Below the pieces are notes generated by a model. It had not been told where the DNA came from. It made no database searches and saw only the letters and a program-made list of their open reading frames with translations. From Elymus sibiricus (Eukaryota; Streptophyta; Magnoliopsida; Poales; Poaceae), in assembly GCA_039707655.1 (NCBI GenBank), contig CM077666.1, positions 288,103,166 through 288,167,165 on the forward strand: DNA of 64,000 nucleotides, read 5' to 3'. Below, piece by piece: positions 1-11,651 of the stretch (its first letter is position 1; every line of letters begins with the position of its first letter). The position numbers and the translations under genes are program-made.

Positions 1-30
1 TTCCCGTGCGACCACAACCACCTCTGCCAT

Positions 31-492
31 TCATATCTCCATGTCCACCACCCCCTCCTCGGCCGACCCCAGGCCTCGACCACCACACTTTCCTCTTCTG
101 GGTGCCATGAGAAAAGGTCCCCATTCAAACTTTGATTCAGGATGTTCACCCACACCACACTCTTTAAGGAAGTGTCCCATCCTACAACATGCTTGGCAAT
201 TTTTTTTTTGCAGTTTTTCTTTAAAATTTAACCTGACAGAACTTAGCTTCACCATTCTTTGTAAAGATCACAAAGCATGGCAGCTTGTTATTCACATCCG
301 GGCTCACTTTAATTCGGTTTAATTCACTGACAAAACCATTAGGGAGGGTGATATGAACCTCTTGCACTTCCCCTATGCGCTTGGCTATGTTTTCCAGTAT
401 AGATTTGTTCTTCTAGACCCCATCAGGAATCTTGTGAATTTGACACCACATCTCTAGCTGATGAGTGTTATTTTTACACTCCTCTAACCTGA
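31..492 (-). pseudogene. LINE-type gag/ORF1 fragment (DUF4283 plus zinc knuckle)
   Basis: On the minus strand one frame gives MWCQIHKIPDGV, a stop, then KNKSILENIAKRIGEV, which looks like the DUF4283 core of plant LINE ORF1 or gag-like proteins. After a shift at an A-rich run near 200-215 another frame gives CQACCRMGHFLKEC, a perfect CX2CX4HX4C zinc knuckle, followed by a conserved-looking WGPFLMAP. Such proteins bind nucleic acid and coat LINE RNA. The in-frame stop, the frameshift and the missing N-terminus and RT show a dead fragment. A host gene with the same fold is possible but less likely here. Confidence 0.6.
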
Positions 493-539
493 GTTTAAAC
501 CAGTATATTTCACTAAAACCGAGATATCCGCTCTGATAT

Positions 540-1813
540 TGCCACTAATGACTAATGAATGCATAGGATTCCAAAAATCCTTTCTTTATTTTGTTTCCAC
601 AGGAAATGGGCTATTTATGGACGAAATCAAGCCAATACTTGGAAAGGAGTAAAGTGGAGATAGGGGGGATCAAGTGGAAGGCGCACCAGAAGAAACAGAG
701 CAAAAGATGGTGTTCCATGCAACCGCGCCCGCTCGTATGAGCGATCGTATGGCATGGAAACCGAAGCCTCTCGTCCACCTGAACAAACTTTATAAAGGGG
801 CCGACGCCAAATGGATAACAGAACAAGAGAGAAGGGAGCGCATAACAACAACACCATAGCCATCTCCATCAACCCTAGCTGCCGCCATTTTCCCATCTCC
901 ATAGCCACAACCTTCACCACCACCATAGTGCTCAGCAATCTAGTCATACTTGTAATCGTGTATCACACACGACATCCATTGTAAGACATATTACCAATCA
1001 ATCTATCTTCATGATGCGTTCTTCGATGTGTTTTTTGTGTGATCTAATCTCCATGTGTGAGTAGTTTGGCAAGGTATGGGTTCAGGCAAGGGCCTTGCAA
1101 CCCGATGTATTTGTTGGAGGGATCAATGGAAGGACTTTGAATTAACGTCTCATATGTGTAACATAATTTTTTTCCGTAGTGTCTCTTGGCTCGTTCGCGT
1201 TCTTCATCCCTGCAGGTACCCAGGATCATGGAGAACGAGCCATGGAGAGGCTAAGGGCAGGGATACGGTGAGGTGTTATTCTGAACACCAGTGACAGAAA
1301 TGTTTAGTACGGTAACATGGATCTTATCCCTGGGGATTCAAGAGGTGTGGTCATTAAACGCCCAATGCTTTTGTCTGATTATTGTTATCTTAATTATCGA
1401 GGCAACGCCGCGTGATGGATAGGGCCTTCGGTTGGACAACTGACTCTTGAAGCAGGACGCGTGCCGGTCAAGACGTAATTTGGACACGTCCCCCACTTTG
1501 ATACGTAACAAGCACATCTTGATGGGTGACTTCCAGAGCACAAATTAAGATCATATCTGGTCCCGACACAAATATATGGTTGTAATCATAAGACCTCCTA
1601 CCCATGCCTATTTTTATTATAATTGTTCTTCCAGTGTTAGCTTGATTTATGATCCGGTACAAAGCTGGATTTAATTCTTTAGCAAAAGCTTGTTTGAGAC
1701 CCTAGCTTAAAGGGCACCGTCCTCCTGTAGGTTCAATAACTCAGGGTCACCTCTGGGGAAAAAGGGCAAGAATCCTTTCTGCTTCATTTTCGGATCACCA
1801 AAGGAAGTAATCA
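540..1813 (+). repeat. E1 5' LTR (left end uncertain)
   Basis: The right end at 1813 (TAATCA) is placed by analogy with E2, whose LTR ends TTATCA the same distance before the primer site. A TATA-like box lies at 791-800, followed by a leader-like CA-rich stretch. No convincing TG start or second copy was found; TGCCAC at 540 and TGACTA at 549 are candidates. No credible gene lies in this stretch. Confidence 0.35.
791..800 (+). promoter_or_regulatory. TATA-like box of E1 LTR
   Basis: TATAAAGGGG follows a GC-rich segment and precedes a CA-rich leader, the usual order of a plant LTR promoter. No transcription data are available. Confidence 0.4.
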
Positions 1814-1822
1814 AACTTTTTC

Positions 1823-1840
1823 TGGCACCGTTACCAGGGA
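1823..1840 (+). other. E1 primer binding site (degraded, tRNA-Asp type)
   Basis: TGGCACCGTTACCAGGGA differs at three positions from TGGCGCCGTTGCCGGGGA, which complements the 3' end of plant tRNA-Asp(GUC). It lies 9 bases after the LTR end. Minus-strand DNA synthesis starts at such a site. Confidence 0.7.
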
Positions 1841-1963
1841 GGCTTTGTGTGCCTAGTCTTTGTGTTTAGAGTTTTTGTTAAAGTTTTATTTCAGTTTTGT
1901 TTCAGTTTTTAGTTTTCCTTTTTGTTGCATGTCTTGTCAGTGGAAAACCACAAAAAGATTACC

Positions 1964-3061
1964 ATGGCTCATAATCTTGGAAGCTTTGCTACTCCTAGCA
2001 ATAGTTTCATGTGTGAACCTATAGCACAACCTGATGTTGGTGCCGTTGAGTATGAGATAAAACCGAACCTAGTCTCTATGGTTCAACATGACTAATTTGG
2101 AGGCTCTGCTTCTGAGGATGCCGGTATGCACTTGCATAATTTTTTTGAATTCTGCAACATGACATGCATAAGAGATTATGACCCTGACGCTTTGAAGTTG
2201 CGTCTATTTCCTTTCTCCTTGAGAGGAAAAGCAAAACAATGGCTTCTAGCTTGAGAGGTAATATAACTTCATGGATGGATTGTTGCAGTAAGTTTTTATC
2301 TAAGTTTTGTCCACCTGCAAAAATTATGCAACTTCGTTCACAGATAACAAGTTTTAAGCAGGAAGATCTTGAGCCACTAGCGCTTGCGTGGGATCGAATG
2401 AAGGAAGCTATAAGGAATTGTCCCAACCATGGAATGGAAGAATGGTTAATCCTTCATATTTTTTATAATGCTTTAAATCCTATGTCGAAAACTATGCTTG
2501 ATACTGCTGCAAAAGGAACTTTTATGGGAAAACCCATAGCTGATGTTAAAAATTTGCTTGACGAGATGCAAGATAACCATGCCCAATGGCATGTTGAAAG
2601 GACTACCACCAAGAGAGTCAATGCAATTGAAGAATAGAATACGGAGTTGACCGCTAAGCTTGATGAACTCATCTCCGTCATGGAAGGTAAAGAAGATGTA
2701 AAAGTGAACGCTATTACTGATGAAGAAGTTAATGATGTGAATTTCATTGCTCGTAATAGCTATAATCCCGACTGGAAAAATAATGGGTATGCTCCTAGAT
2801 TACCTTATCCTTAATAATAGTGGAGCACCTAACAATTTTAATGGAACTAGCAATGGCAATAGAAATACTCTAGAGGAAATTTTGAATTTTTTTATTGTTA
2901 GTCAAAGAGACCAGAATGAAACTTTTAAAAGTATCTTGAAGAATCATGATAACTTACTTGGTCAATTGACCGGTAAGATTGCTAGACTCACTAACGACGT
3001 GCAGACTCTAGATGGAAGAACTAAGAGTATGGAAGCACAAGTGGCTAAAATTGCAGAGAGC
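1964..3061 (+). pseudogene. E1 gag, first part
   Basis: The frame opens MAHNLGSFATPSN at 1964 and contains the retrotransposon-gag core (LKLRLFPFSLRGKAKQW, then FCPPAKIMQLRSQITSFKQ and LILHIFYNAL). Gag forms the virus-like particle. It is broken by a TAA near 2090, a frameshift near 2256, a TAG at 2635-2637 and a later stop, then interrupted by a solo LTR at 3062. I see no CCHC zinc knuckle; the equivalent zone is Asn/Gly-rich. Reading resumes at 4627 once the insertion and one TSD copy are disregarded. Confidence 0.75.
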
Positions 3062-4626
3062 TGCTACTTGTAGCTTGCGTTGGTATTTTCCCCGAAGAGG
3101 AAGGGATGATGCAGCACAGTAGAGGTAAGTATTTCCCTCAGTTATGAAACCAAGGTTATCAATCCAGTAGGAGAATCACGCAACACCTCGTTAGCAGTAC
3201 CTGCACACAAACAACAAATCCTTGCACCCAACGCAAACGAGGGGTTGTCAATCCCTCGGCGGTAAGTTGCAAGATTAAATTGTATGTGATAGATAGATAG
3301 ATTGAAACAAAAATACAAAATAAAATAAATAAAGAAAAAGTGCAGCAAAGTATTTTTAGGGTTTTTAATATATGATTTAGATAGACCCGAGGGCCATAGT
3401 TTTCACTAGAGGCTTCTCTCAAGAAAATAGCATACGATGGGTAGACAAATTACTGTTGGGCAATTGATAGAAAAGCAAATATTCATGATGATATCCAAGG
3501 CAATGATCATGTATATAGGCATCACGTCTGAGACAAGTAGACCGACTCCTGCCTGCATCTACTACTATTACTCCACACATCGACCGCTATCCAGCATGCA
3601 TCTAGTGTATTAAGTCCATAAAGAACGGAGTAACGCCTTAAACAAGATGACATGATGTAGACAAAGTAAACTCACGCATGAATAAACCCCATCTTTTTAC
3701 CCTTAATAGCAACGATACGTACGTGTCATGTCCCTTTCTGTCACTGGGATTGAGCACCGCAAGATCGAACCCATTACAAAGCACCTCTTCCCATTGCAAG
3801 ATAAATCAATCTAGTTGGCCAAACCAAATCAATAGATCGCAGAAGAAATATGAAGCTATAACAATCATGCCTAAAAGAGATCATAGAAGACTCAAATAAT
3901 ATTCATGGATAATCTGATCATAAACTCACAATTCATCGGATCCCAACAAACACACCGCAAAAAGTGATTACATCGGATAGAACTCCAAGAACATCGAGGA
4001 GAACATTGTATTGAAGATCAAAAAGAGAGAAGAAGCCATCTAGCTACTAACTATGGACCCGAAGGTCTGTGGTAAACTACTCACGCATCATCGGAAGGGC
4101 AGCAAGGTCGATGTAGAGCCCCTCCGTGATCGATTCCCCCTCCGGCGGAGTGCCGGAAAAGGCCCCCAGATGGGATCTCTCGAGAACAGAAATTTGCGGC
4201 GGCGGAAAAAGTATTCCGTGGACTCCTCTGTTGGTTTCCCGGTTTTTGGGAATTTATAGTGGTGGAATTAGGTAAAAAGAGGCAGAGGTGGGCCCACAAG
4301 GCACCAGGGCGCGCCTGCCCCCCCAGGTGCGCCCTGGTGGCTCGTGGCCACCTCCTGGGACTTCTGGCCTTCTCCCGAAGCTTCTACTGTTGGTTATGTC
4401 CAGAAAAAATCTCCAAAAAGTTTCGTGGCATTTGGACTTCGTTTGGAATTGATATTCTGTAAAACCAAAAACAGGTAGAAAACAGCAACTGGCACTGGGC
4501 ACTAAGTTAATAAGTTAGTCCCAAAAAATGATATATAATTGCTTTAAATGTATATAAAAACATCCAAGATTGATAATATAACAGCATGGAACAATCAAAA
4601 ATTAGAGATACGTTGGAGACATATCA
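3062..4626 (-). repeat. Solo LTR of family A, TSD AGAGC
   Basis: A 1,565-bp LTR in reverse orientation starts TGCTACTTGT and ends ACATATCA on the + strand. It is flanked by the perfect 5-bp duplication AGAGC (3057-3061 and 4627-4631). It matches the LTRs of A1 and A2 over its length. One LTR with a matching TSD and no internal region indicates loss of the body by LTR-LTR recombination. It carries a minus-strand TATA box (TATAAAT, 4252-4258) and a GC-rich inverted repeat near 4300-4355. Confidence 0.92.
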
Positions 4627-5235
4627 AGAGCCAAACTTTGATTCTAGCCAAGTTTGTAGGTAAACCGGAACCTAACCCGGTTGAAGATATCTGGATGATG
4701 AGAAGTAACGAAGAAAATGAAGAAGAGCTTGATAAAAGTCATGTTCCAGAGTATACATATACGGTTACAGACTTCGTGAAGATCATAGAAATGAAACACC
4801 CACTAACTGAGGTATCAAATGATGAGGCATATAATGTCTTTGTTGATCATGTTGCAGCTAAGGTACATGAGTATGACGGTGAAAGGAAAAAGCTAGTAAG
4901 TTGCCTACTAAGCAAGAAGATGCTTTTGAGCCTACTATTGAGATTGAGATTGGTATGAATAAATTCAGTGCTTTATGTGATCTAGGTGCTAGTGTTTCCG
5001 CTATCCCTAAATCTGTTTATGAAAGTCTCAATCTTGGTCCTTATGCTACTACTGAGATTAGATTGAATATGGCTAATTCTACTTTTGTGCAAGCAGTAGG
5101 GATTAAGCATGGTGTTATTGTTCAAATAAATGATTGCCCTATCATGATTGATCTTGTTATAGTTGATATGCCTGAAGATCCCATTGCTCCTACAATTCTC
5201 GGTAGGCCTTTTCTTAGGACCATAAAGGCTGTTAT
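4627..5235 (+). pseudogene. E1 gag tail and aspartic protease
   Basis: After the solo LTR the frame continues QTLILAKFVGKPEPNP and then, past a frameshift near 4895, FEPTIEIEIGMNKFSALCDL. The protease has DLGAS as the active-site motif, VIVDMPEDP, and LGRPFLRTIKAV as the C-terminal flap. This class cuts the Gag-Pol polyprotein. DLG in place of DS/TG also occurs in E2 and A2. The frame ends abruptly where the E2 LTR begins, so RT and integrase lie outside the window or were lost. Confidence 0.75.
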
Positions 5236-6025
5236 TGGTACGTCTCCATCGTATCTAATTTTCCAAACACTTTTGCTCTTCTTTTGGACTCTAATTTGCA
5301 TGATTTGAATGGAACTAACCCGGACTGACGTTGTTTTCTGCAGAACTACCATGGTGTTGTTTTTGTGCAGAAATCAAAGTTCTCGGAATTGGACGAAACT
5401 TTTTGGAGATTTTTTATGGAATATATAAAAAATATTGGCGCAAGAATCAACTGGAGGGGCCCACCTGTTGCCCACAAGGCAACAGGGCGCGACCCCCCTG
5501 GGGGCACGCCAGGATACCTTGTGGGGCCCACAGAGGTCCTTCTGACCTAATTCCAATGCTATAAATTCTCTTTCCCCGAGAAAAAAATAAGAGAAGAAGT
5601 TTCATCGCGTTATACGATACGGAGCCGCTGCCACCTCCTGTTCTTCATCGGGAGGGCTTATCTGGAGTCCGTTCGGGGTTCCGGAGAGGGGGATTCATCG
5701 CCATCGTCAGCATCAACCATCCCCCATCACCAATTTCATGATGCTCACCATCGGGTGTGAGTAATTTCTCCGTAGGCTTGCTGCACGATGATGGGATGGA
5801 TGAGATTTATCATGTAATCAAGTCAATTTGTTAGGGCTTGATCCCTAGTATCCACTATGTTCTGAGATTGATGTTGGTATGACTTTGCTATGCTTAATGC
5901 TTGTCACTAGGGCCCGAGTGCCATGATTTCAGATCTGAAACCTTTATGTTTTCATGAATATATTTGAGTTCTTGATCCTATCTGCTAGTTATATGCACTT
6001 GTTATTGTTCTAATCCATAGACCCC
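5236..6025 (+). repeat. E2 5' LTR, first piece
   Basis: This is the first 790 bp of a roughly 1.39-kb LTR; the rest is at 13217-13813. It starts TGGTACGTCTCCATCGTATC. A GC-rich imperfect inverted repeat (CCCACAAGG...CCTTGTGGG) spans about 5460-5534, followed by TATAAAT. The split is exact: ACCCC at 6021-6025 is repeated at 13212-13216 on the far side of A1. Confidence 0.9.
5559..5568 (+). promoter_or_regulatory. TATA box of E2 LTR
   Basis: CTATAAATTC lies about 25 bp downstream of the GC-rich inverted repeat, the same arrangement as in the A and B LTRs. Confidence 0.55.
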
Positions 6026-7587
6026 TGCTACTTGTGATCTGCGTTGGTTTTTTCCTCGAAGTGGAAGGGATGATGCAGTACAGTAGAGATAAGTATTTCC
6101 CTTAGTTATGACACCAAGGTTATCAATCCAGTAGGAGAATCATGCAACACCTCGTTAACAGTACCTGCACACAAAATAACAAATCCTTGCACCCAACACA
6201 ACCAAGGGGTTGTCAATCCCTTGGCGGTTAATTGCAAGATTAAATTGTACAGTGATAGATAAATAGATAGAACAAAAATACAAAATAAAATAAATAAAGA
6301 AAAAGTGCAGCAAGGTATTTTTAGGATTTTTAATATATGATAGAAGTAGACCCGGGGGCCATAGTTTTCACTAGAGGCTTCTCTCATGAAAATAGCATAC
6401 GGTGGGTGAACAAATTACTGTTGGGCAATTGATAGAAAAGCAAATAATCATGACGATATCCAAGGCAATGATCATTTATATAGGCATCACGTCCGAGACA
6501 AGTAGACCGTCTCTTGCCTGCATCTACTACTATTACTCCACACATCGACCGCTATCCAGCATGCATCTAGTGTATTAAGTCCATAAAGAACGGAGTAACG
6601 CCTTAAGCAAGATGACATGACGTAGACAAAGTAAACTCACGCATGAATAAACCCCATCTTTTTACCCTTAATAGCAACGATACATACGTGTCATGTCCCT
6701 TTCTGTCACTGGGATTGAGCATCGCAAGATCGAACCCATTACAAAGCACCTCTCCCATTGCAAGATAAATCAATCTAGTTGGCCAAACCAAATCAAAAGA
6801 TCGGAGAGAAATACGAAGCTATAATAATCATGCATAAAAGAGTTCAGAGAAAACTCAAATAATATTCATGGATAATCTGATCATAAACTCACAATTCATC
6901 GGATCCCAACAAACACACCACAAAAAGTGATTACATCGGATAGAACTTCAAGAACATCGAGGAGAACATTGTATTGAAGATCAAAAAGAGAGAAGAAGCC
7001 ATCTAGTTACTAACTATGGACCCGAAGGTCTGTGATAAACTACTCACGCATCATCGGAAGGGCAGCAAGGTTGATGGAGAGCCCCTCCGTGATCGATTCG
7101 CCCTCCGGCGGAGTACCGGAAAAGGCCTCCAGATGGGATCTTTCGAGAACAGAAACTTGCGGCGGCGGAAAAAGTATTTCGTGGACTCCTCTGTTGGTTT
7201 CCCGATTTTAGAGAATTTATAGTGCTGGAATTAGGTCAAACGGAGCTGTGTGGGCCCCATGAGCCACCAGGGCGCGCCCCCCTAGGGCGCGCCGTGGTGC
7301 CTCGTGGGCCACTGCTTCATCTTCTCGTCTCCTCCCGAAGCTTCTAGTGTTTGTTATGTCCAGAAAAAACCCTCCAAAAAGTTTCGTGGCATTTGGACTT
7401 CATTTGGTACTGATATTCTGGAAAACCAAAAACAGGCAAAAAACAACAACTGGCACTGGGCACTAAGTTAATAGGTTAGTCCCAAAAAATGATATATAAT
7501 TACTGTAAATGTATATAAAAACATCCAAGATTGATATTATAATAGCATCGAACAATCAAAAATTATAGATACGTTGGAGACGTATCA
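6026..7587 (-). repeat. A1 3' LTR
   Basis: 1,562 bp, TG...CA, on the + strand from TGCTACTTGT to GACGTATCA. In sense it starts TGATACGTCTCCAACGTATC. It holds a GC-rich near-palindrome at about 7252-7310 and a minus-strand TATAAAT at 7215-7221. Confidence 0.93.
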
Positions 7588-7588
7588 A

Positions 7589-7602
7589 GCATCCCCAAGC
7601 TT
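7589..7602 (-). other. A1 terminal polypurine tract
   Basis: In sense AAGCTTGGGGATGC lies one base before the 3' LTR. Polypurine tracts prime plus-strand DNA synthesis. The same 14-mer recurs inside the element. Confidence 0.75.
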
Positions 7603-9307
7603 AATTCCTGCTCGTCCTCGAGTAGGTAAATGATAAAAACAGAATTTTTGATGTGGAATGCTACCTATCATATTCATCATATATTCTTTTCTTTTGTAGC
7701 ATGGACATTTGGACTTGAATGATTCAAAGCAATAGTCTATAGTTTGACATGAAGATATAAATACTCAAGCATACTAACAAGCAATCATGTCTTTCAAAAT
7801 ATCAATGCTAAAGAAAGTTATCCCTAGCCCATTATGCTCAATCACTGATCCATTCATGAAACACACTCAATATTAGCTACACACAAAGCACAAGTACGAC
7901 AATAGTGCTCTCTAGTTGGTGATTTGTAAGAGAAGATGGAGACTCAAAATAAAAATAAAAATTGCATAAAAGTAAATAGATAGGCCCTTCGCAGAGGGAA
8001 GCAGAGATTTGCAATTGTGCCAGAGCGCAATGCTTAAATTAGAGAGATAAAATTATTTTGACAGGCATGCTTTTTCCTGTCAACAAAAACGACCGAGAAT
8101 TTCCAATATCTTCCATGCTAGACACATCATAGGCGGTTCCCAAACAGAAAGTAAAGTTTATTTCCTTTCCACCATTCTTTCACAATCCATGGCTAGCCGT
8201 ATCCACAGGTGCCCTCCATACCAACACTTTCCAAGGATTTTTGTTGTTATTAATTTTTGATTCATTGTGGGACTGAGCATCCCTATTACCAGCCACTGTC
8301 TCATGCAATGACAAGTGAATAAACACTCATCGTAAGAATAACACACCTAGCATGGAAAACATTGGCCACCCCCTGCCACTTCATGAGCGGTATGGGCACA
8401 CAAAACGGAAAATTATTTTGAAAATTAGAGTTGGCACATGCAAATTTACTTGGAACGGCATTGAAATACCGCATATAGGTAGGTATGGTGGTCTCATTTG
8501 GCACAACTTGGGTTTAAGGAGTTTGGATGCACAAGCAGTATTCCCGCTTAGTACAAATGAAGGCTAGCAAATAGATTGAGAAGCAACCAACCAAAAAGCG
8601 AAAACGCTCATAAACATGCATTGAACATAACTAACACCGAATAATGCACCATAAGTAGGATATAATTTCTTTGCATAACTATTGACTTTATGTGCATGCA
8701 TAGGGAATCACAAACATTAACACTAATATTCTTACTAAATCACAATTACTCACTAACATGACTCACATATCATCATCTCCATATCGCAAAACTATTGCAA
8801 GGAATCACACTTAACATATCCAATGATCTATATGAGAGATTTTATTATATCCCTCTTGAATATTCATCACTTTGGGACCAAATTCATATCTTGTGCAAAT
8901 TACCATTACTATTATCAACTCTCAAAAAGATATAAGTGAAGCATGAGAGTGCAAATATTTCTTCAAAATTTTATCTTATCAAATCTCAAAATAATATAAG
9001 TGAAGGATGAGAGTTCAAATATTTCTTCAAAATATAGCCACCACCATGCTCAAAAAGATTTAAGTGAAGCACTAGAGCAACTGCCTAGCTCAAAAGATTT
9101 AAGTGAAGCACATAGAGTATTCTAACGAATCATGATAAACGTGTGGCTCTCTCAAATTGGTGTGTACAGCAAAGATGATTGTGACAAACTAAAAATCAAA
9201 CAAAGCAAAGACTCATATAATACACGACGCTCCAAGCAAACCTCATATCATGTGACGAATAAAAATATAGCTCCAAGTAAAATTACCGATGGTTGGTAGA
9301 AGAAAGA
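7603..9307 (-). other. A1 3' noncoding region with repeated TATAAGTGAAGC motif
   Basis: No coding frame is credible in this AT-rich stretch, which matches A2 27787-29549 closely. Around 8918-9120 it holds several 50-70-bp degenerate tandem units, each with a ctcaaaa-(n)-taagtgaagca core. The unit spacing differs between A1 and A2. Confidence 0.7.
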
Positions 9308-9337
9308 GGGGATGCCTTCCGGGGCATCCCCAAGCTT
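9308..9337 (-). repeat. Hairpin overlapping an internal polypurine-tract copy (A1)
   Basis: GGGGATGCC (9308-9316), loop TTCCGG and GGCATCCCC (9323-9331) form a perfect 9-bp stem. It overlaps an internal copy of the polypurine 14-mer (9324-9337). Another copy lies at 9381-9394 and a one-base variant at 10625-10638. Equivalent hairpins occur in A2, B1 and B2. Confidence 0.75.
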
Positions 9338-9962
9338 AGACGCTTGAGTCTTCCTTGAATATTACCTTGGGCTGGCTTGGGCATCCCCAAGCTTAGGCTC
9401 TTGCCACTCCTTATTCCTTCATCCATCGTGATCTCACCCAAAACTTGAAAACTTCAATCACACAAAACTCAACAAAACCTTCGTGAGATCCGTTAGTATA
9501 ACAAAATAAATCACTACTTTAAGTACTATTGCAAACCCATTCATATTTTATTTTTGCGTTATACCTACTATATTGTAACTTATCCATGGCTTATACCCCC
9601 CGATACAATCCATAGTTTCATCAAAACAAGCAAGCAGTGCATCAAAAACAGAATCTGTCAAAAACAGAACAGTCTGCAGAGATCTATTTAAAAGCCATAC
9701 TTCTGTAACTCAAAAAATTCTGAAAAATGAGGACAATGTGGGAAATTCATATACCAATACTGTGTAAAGATTTCAGATTTTTCTGACGCTCCAGTACAGA
9801 ACTAAAATTCCAGCATTGGATGCAAAACTTTCTGTTTTTCAAACAACATCAATTATACTATCTTCCAAATCATCCCAAAGGCTTTACTTGGCACAAACAG
9901 TACTTAAAAAACACAATCATAACAGTAGCATAATTGTGTAAACACACAAGAATTTATTTTAT

Positions 9963-11404
9963 TCATTGGGTTGTCTCCCAACAAGCTCTTTCATTATCTC
10001 CATTAAGGTAGGCATGAGACTTCAATGATGCTCTAATGAGAGATAATAATAGAAACACAAAGAGAGCATCATGAAGTATATGAAAAACACATTTAAGTCT
10101 AACATACTTCCTGTGCATAGGCATTTTATAAGCAAACAAATTATCAGGACAAGAAATATCTAGCATATGCAAGGGAGAAGAATAAAACATTGACGATCTC
10201 AACATAACGAGAGGTAATTTAGTAATATGAAAAAAAATTACAACCATATTTTCCTCTCTCATAATAATTACATGTAGGATCATATTCAAATTCAACAATA
10301 TAGCAATCATACAAAATTTTCTCTTCATGATCCACATGCATAAAAGTCTTATAATCTTCCAAGGTAGTGGGATTAATATCAACTAAAGTCCCGACCTCTC
10401 CGAACCCACTTTTGTCAAAATTTCCATAAGATTGGACACTCTCCGAGTATGTGGGATCTTATGTCCTAAAGTCGACACTCATCCAAACTCACTTTCAATA
10501 TTATTGCAAACATTATTTTCAATATCATATTCATCATGAGGATTAAATAAATTTTTAAGATCATAAGAAGCATTATCACCCCAATCATGATCATTGCAAT
10601 AAGTAGTGGACATAACGAAATCATCATCCCCAAGCTTGTAGCTTTGCATATTATTAGCACAATTGGCATTCATAGAATTTTTAATAACATCATTGCAATC
10701 ATGATTTTCATTCAAGGAACTATCAAGTATGGGTGCTATAGCAATAATTTTATTTTTAACATAAGGAACTATAGCGAATTCATCTCTATAAGCATCATTA
10801 ATATTGGCATCATGGCCATAAAAGTAGCAAGCATCACATTCATTAACAGGGGATATTTTAATCGAATCAACAGGATCATAATTATCTATGGATTCATGCA
10901 TATCATTTTCTTCCAAAGTAGAAGACATTCTCCCAATAAATTCATTAACATAGGCATTAGGAGCATAGTTTTCATAGCAATATTTAAGTATGTCAAAATT
11001 TTCAGATTTGTAGAGAGTAATATCATACTTTTCAATCAAAGAAGCAACTTCATAAGCACCCTTAAAAGCAACAAATTCTTCAATTTGTTCGATATCATAG
11101 TAACTATAACACCCTTGGCATAAGAAGATAAGATTTCATTATCATTAAACTCACATAGGTAGGGAAGGTGTTTTTTAGGGTACTTAGAGCAACAAGTAAA
11201 ATCATAAATTTCACATAGATTCCAAGCATAGCATAGCAAACAATTTATTTGACGCCATAAGAGTCTCCCTTTTTTTGACAAACGGTGACGCACAAATTGA
11301 GCATGCTCCTCTAAAGATTTTCCCTCAACTAAACTAGTTGGGGTTTCACCACTAGCACAAATGGATCGAAGATGATCCAAATAGAAAACTTTAAGTGGAT
11401 CCAT
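9963..11404 (-). pseudogene. Orphan acidic ORF block of A1, unknown function
   Basis: Three consecutive minus-strand frames: 11404-11036 (MDPLKVFYLDHLRSICASGE, 122 aa), 11039-10479 (MIEKYDITLYKSENFDILKY, 186 aa) and 10382-9963 (139 aa). I do not recognise a domain. The middle part is rich in Asp, Asn, Tyr and Glu. The last part matches the B1/B2 orphan protein in LFAxKxPMHxKxVRLKC and HDALFVF, and the middle part shares NxHDCN and MQSxKLGD. The first two frames overlap by 4 nt, which may be a frameshift scar or true overlap. There is no protease, RT or zinc knuckle. Whether a protein is made is not known. Confidence 0.55.
9966..9981 (-). repeat. AGACAA-loop hairpin (A1)
   Basis: In sense TTGGG-AGACAA-CCCAA: a 5-bp stem with a 6-base loop at the end of the orphan reading-frame block. 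It belongs to a hairpin set also found in A2, B1, B2 and E2. Confidence 0.7.
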
Positions 11405-11622
11405 AGTATCTTATATTTTTGCTTTTACTTTCTTTTCTTGTGTGTTTGACATGAAGGTAATAAAACGAAGCAAACTAGCAAACAAGCTAATAAAAATATT
11501 TTTGTGTTTTTGTAAAAACTTTTTAGAAGTGGGGGAGATGAAAACGAGAGGCAAAGGCAAATATAATAAATGCAAGGAGATGAAGGTTTATGCATAGGTA
11601 CTTGATACATGTTGATGATGTC

Positions 11623-11640
11623 TCCTCGTCAACGGCGCCA
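11623..11640 (-). other. A1 primer binding site (tRNA-Asp type)
   Basis: In sense TGGCGCCGTTGACGAGGA, two mismatches to the tRNA-Asp complement, 11 bases inside the 5' LTR end. Confidence 0.8.
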
Positions 11641-11651
11641 AAAATTCTTCC

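Larger units (their letters stand above)
540..5235 (+). mobile_element. E1: Ty3/gypsy retrotransposon, 5' part only (Athila-like)
   Basis: An LTR-like promoter region ends at TAATCA (1813). It is followed by a degraded tRNA-Asp primer site, a gag with a retrotransposon-gag core and a DLGAS-type aspartic protease. The element is interrupted by a solo LTR at 3062-4626 and is cut at 5235 by the 5' LTR of E2; its remainder lies outside the window. E1 is therefore the oldest LTR element seen. The left boundary is uncertain. Confidence 0.65.

Noticed and set aside
1044..1662. Short frames on both strands in the E1 LTR region
   Set aside because: All are under 75 codons, overlap one another and show no motif.
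3678..3899. 73-codon frame (MNKPHLFTLNSNDTYV...) repeated at 26820 and 33193
   Set aside because: It lies antisense in family-A LTRs and is broken in both A1 LTRs; repetition reflects LTR copies, not a gene.
10587..11123. 178-codon plus-strand frame opposite the A1 orphan ORF
   Set aside because: Ile/Asn-rich translation of AT-rich antisense sequence; the minus frames share blocks with B1/B2 and this one does not.
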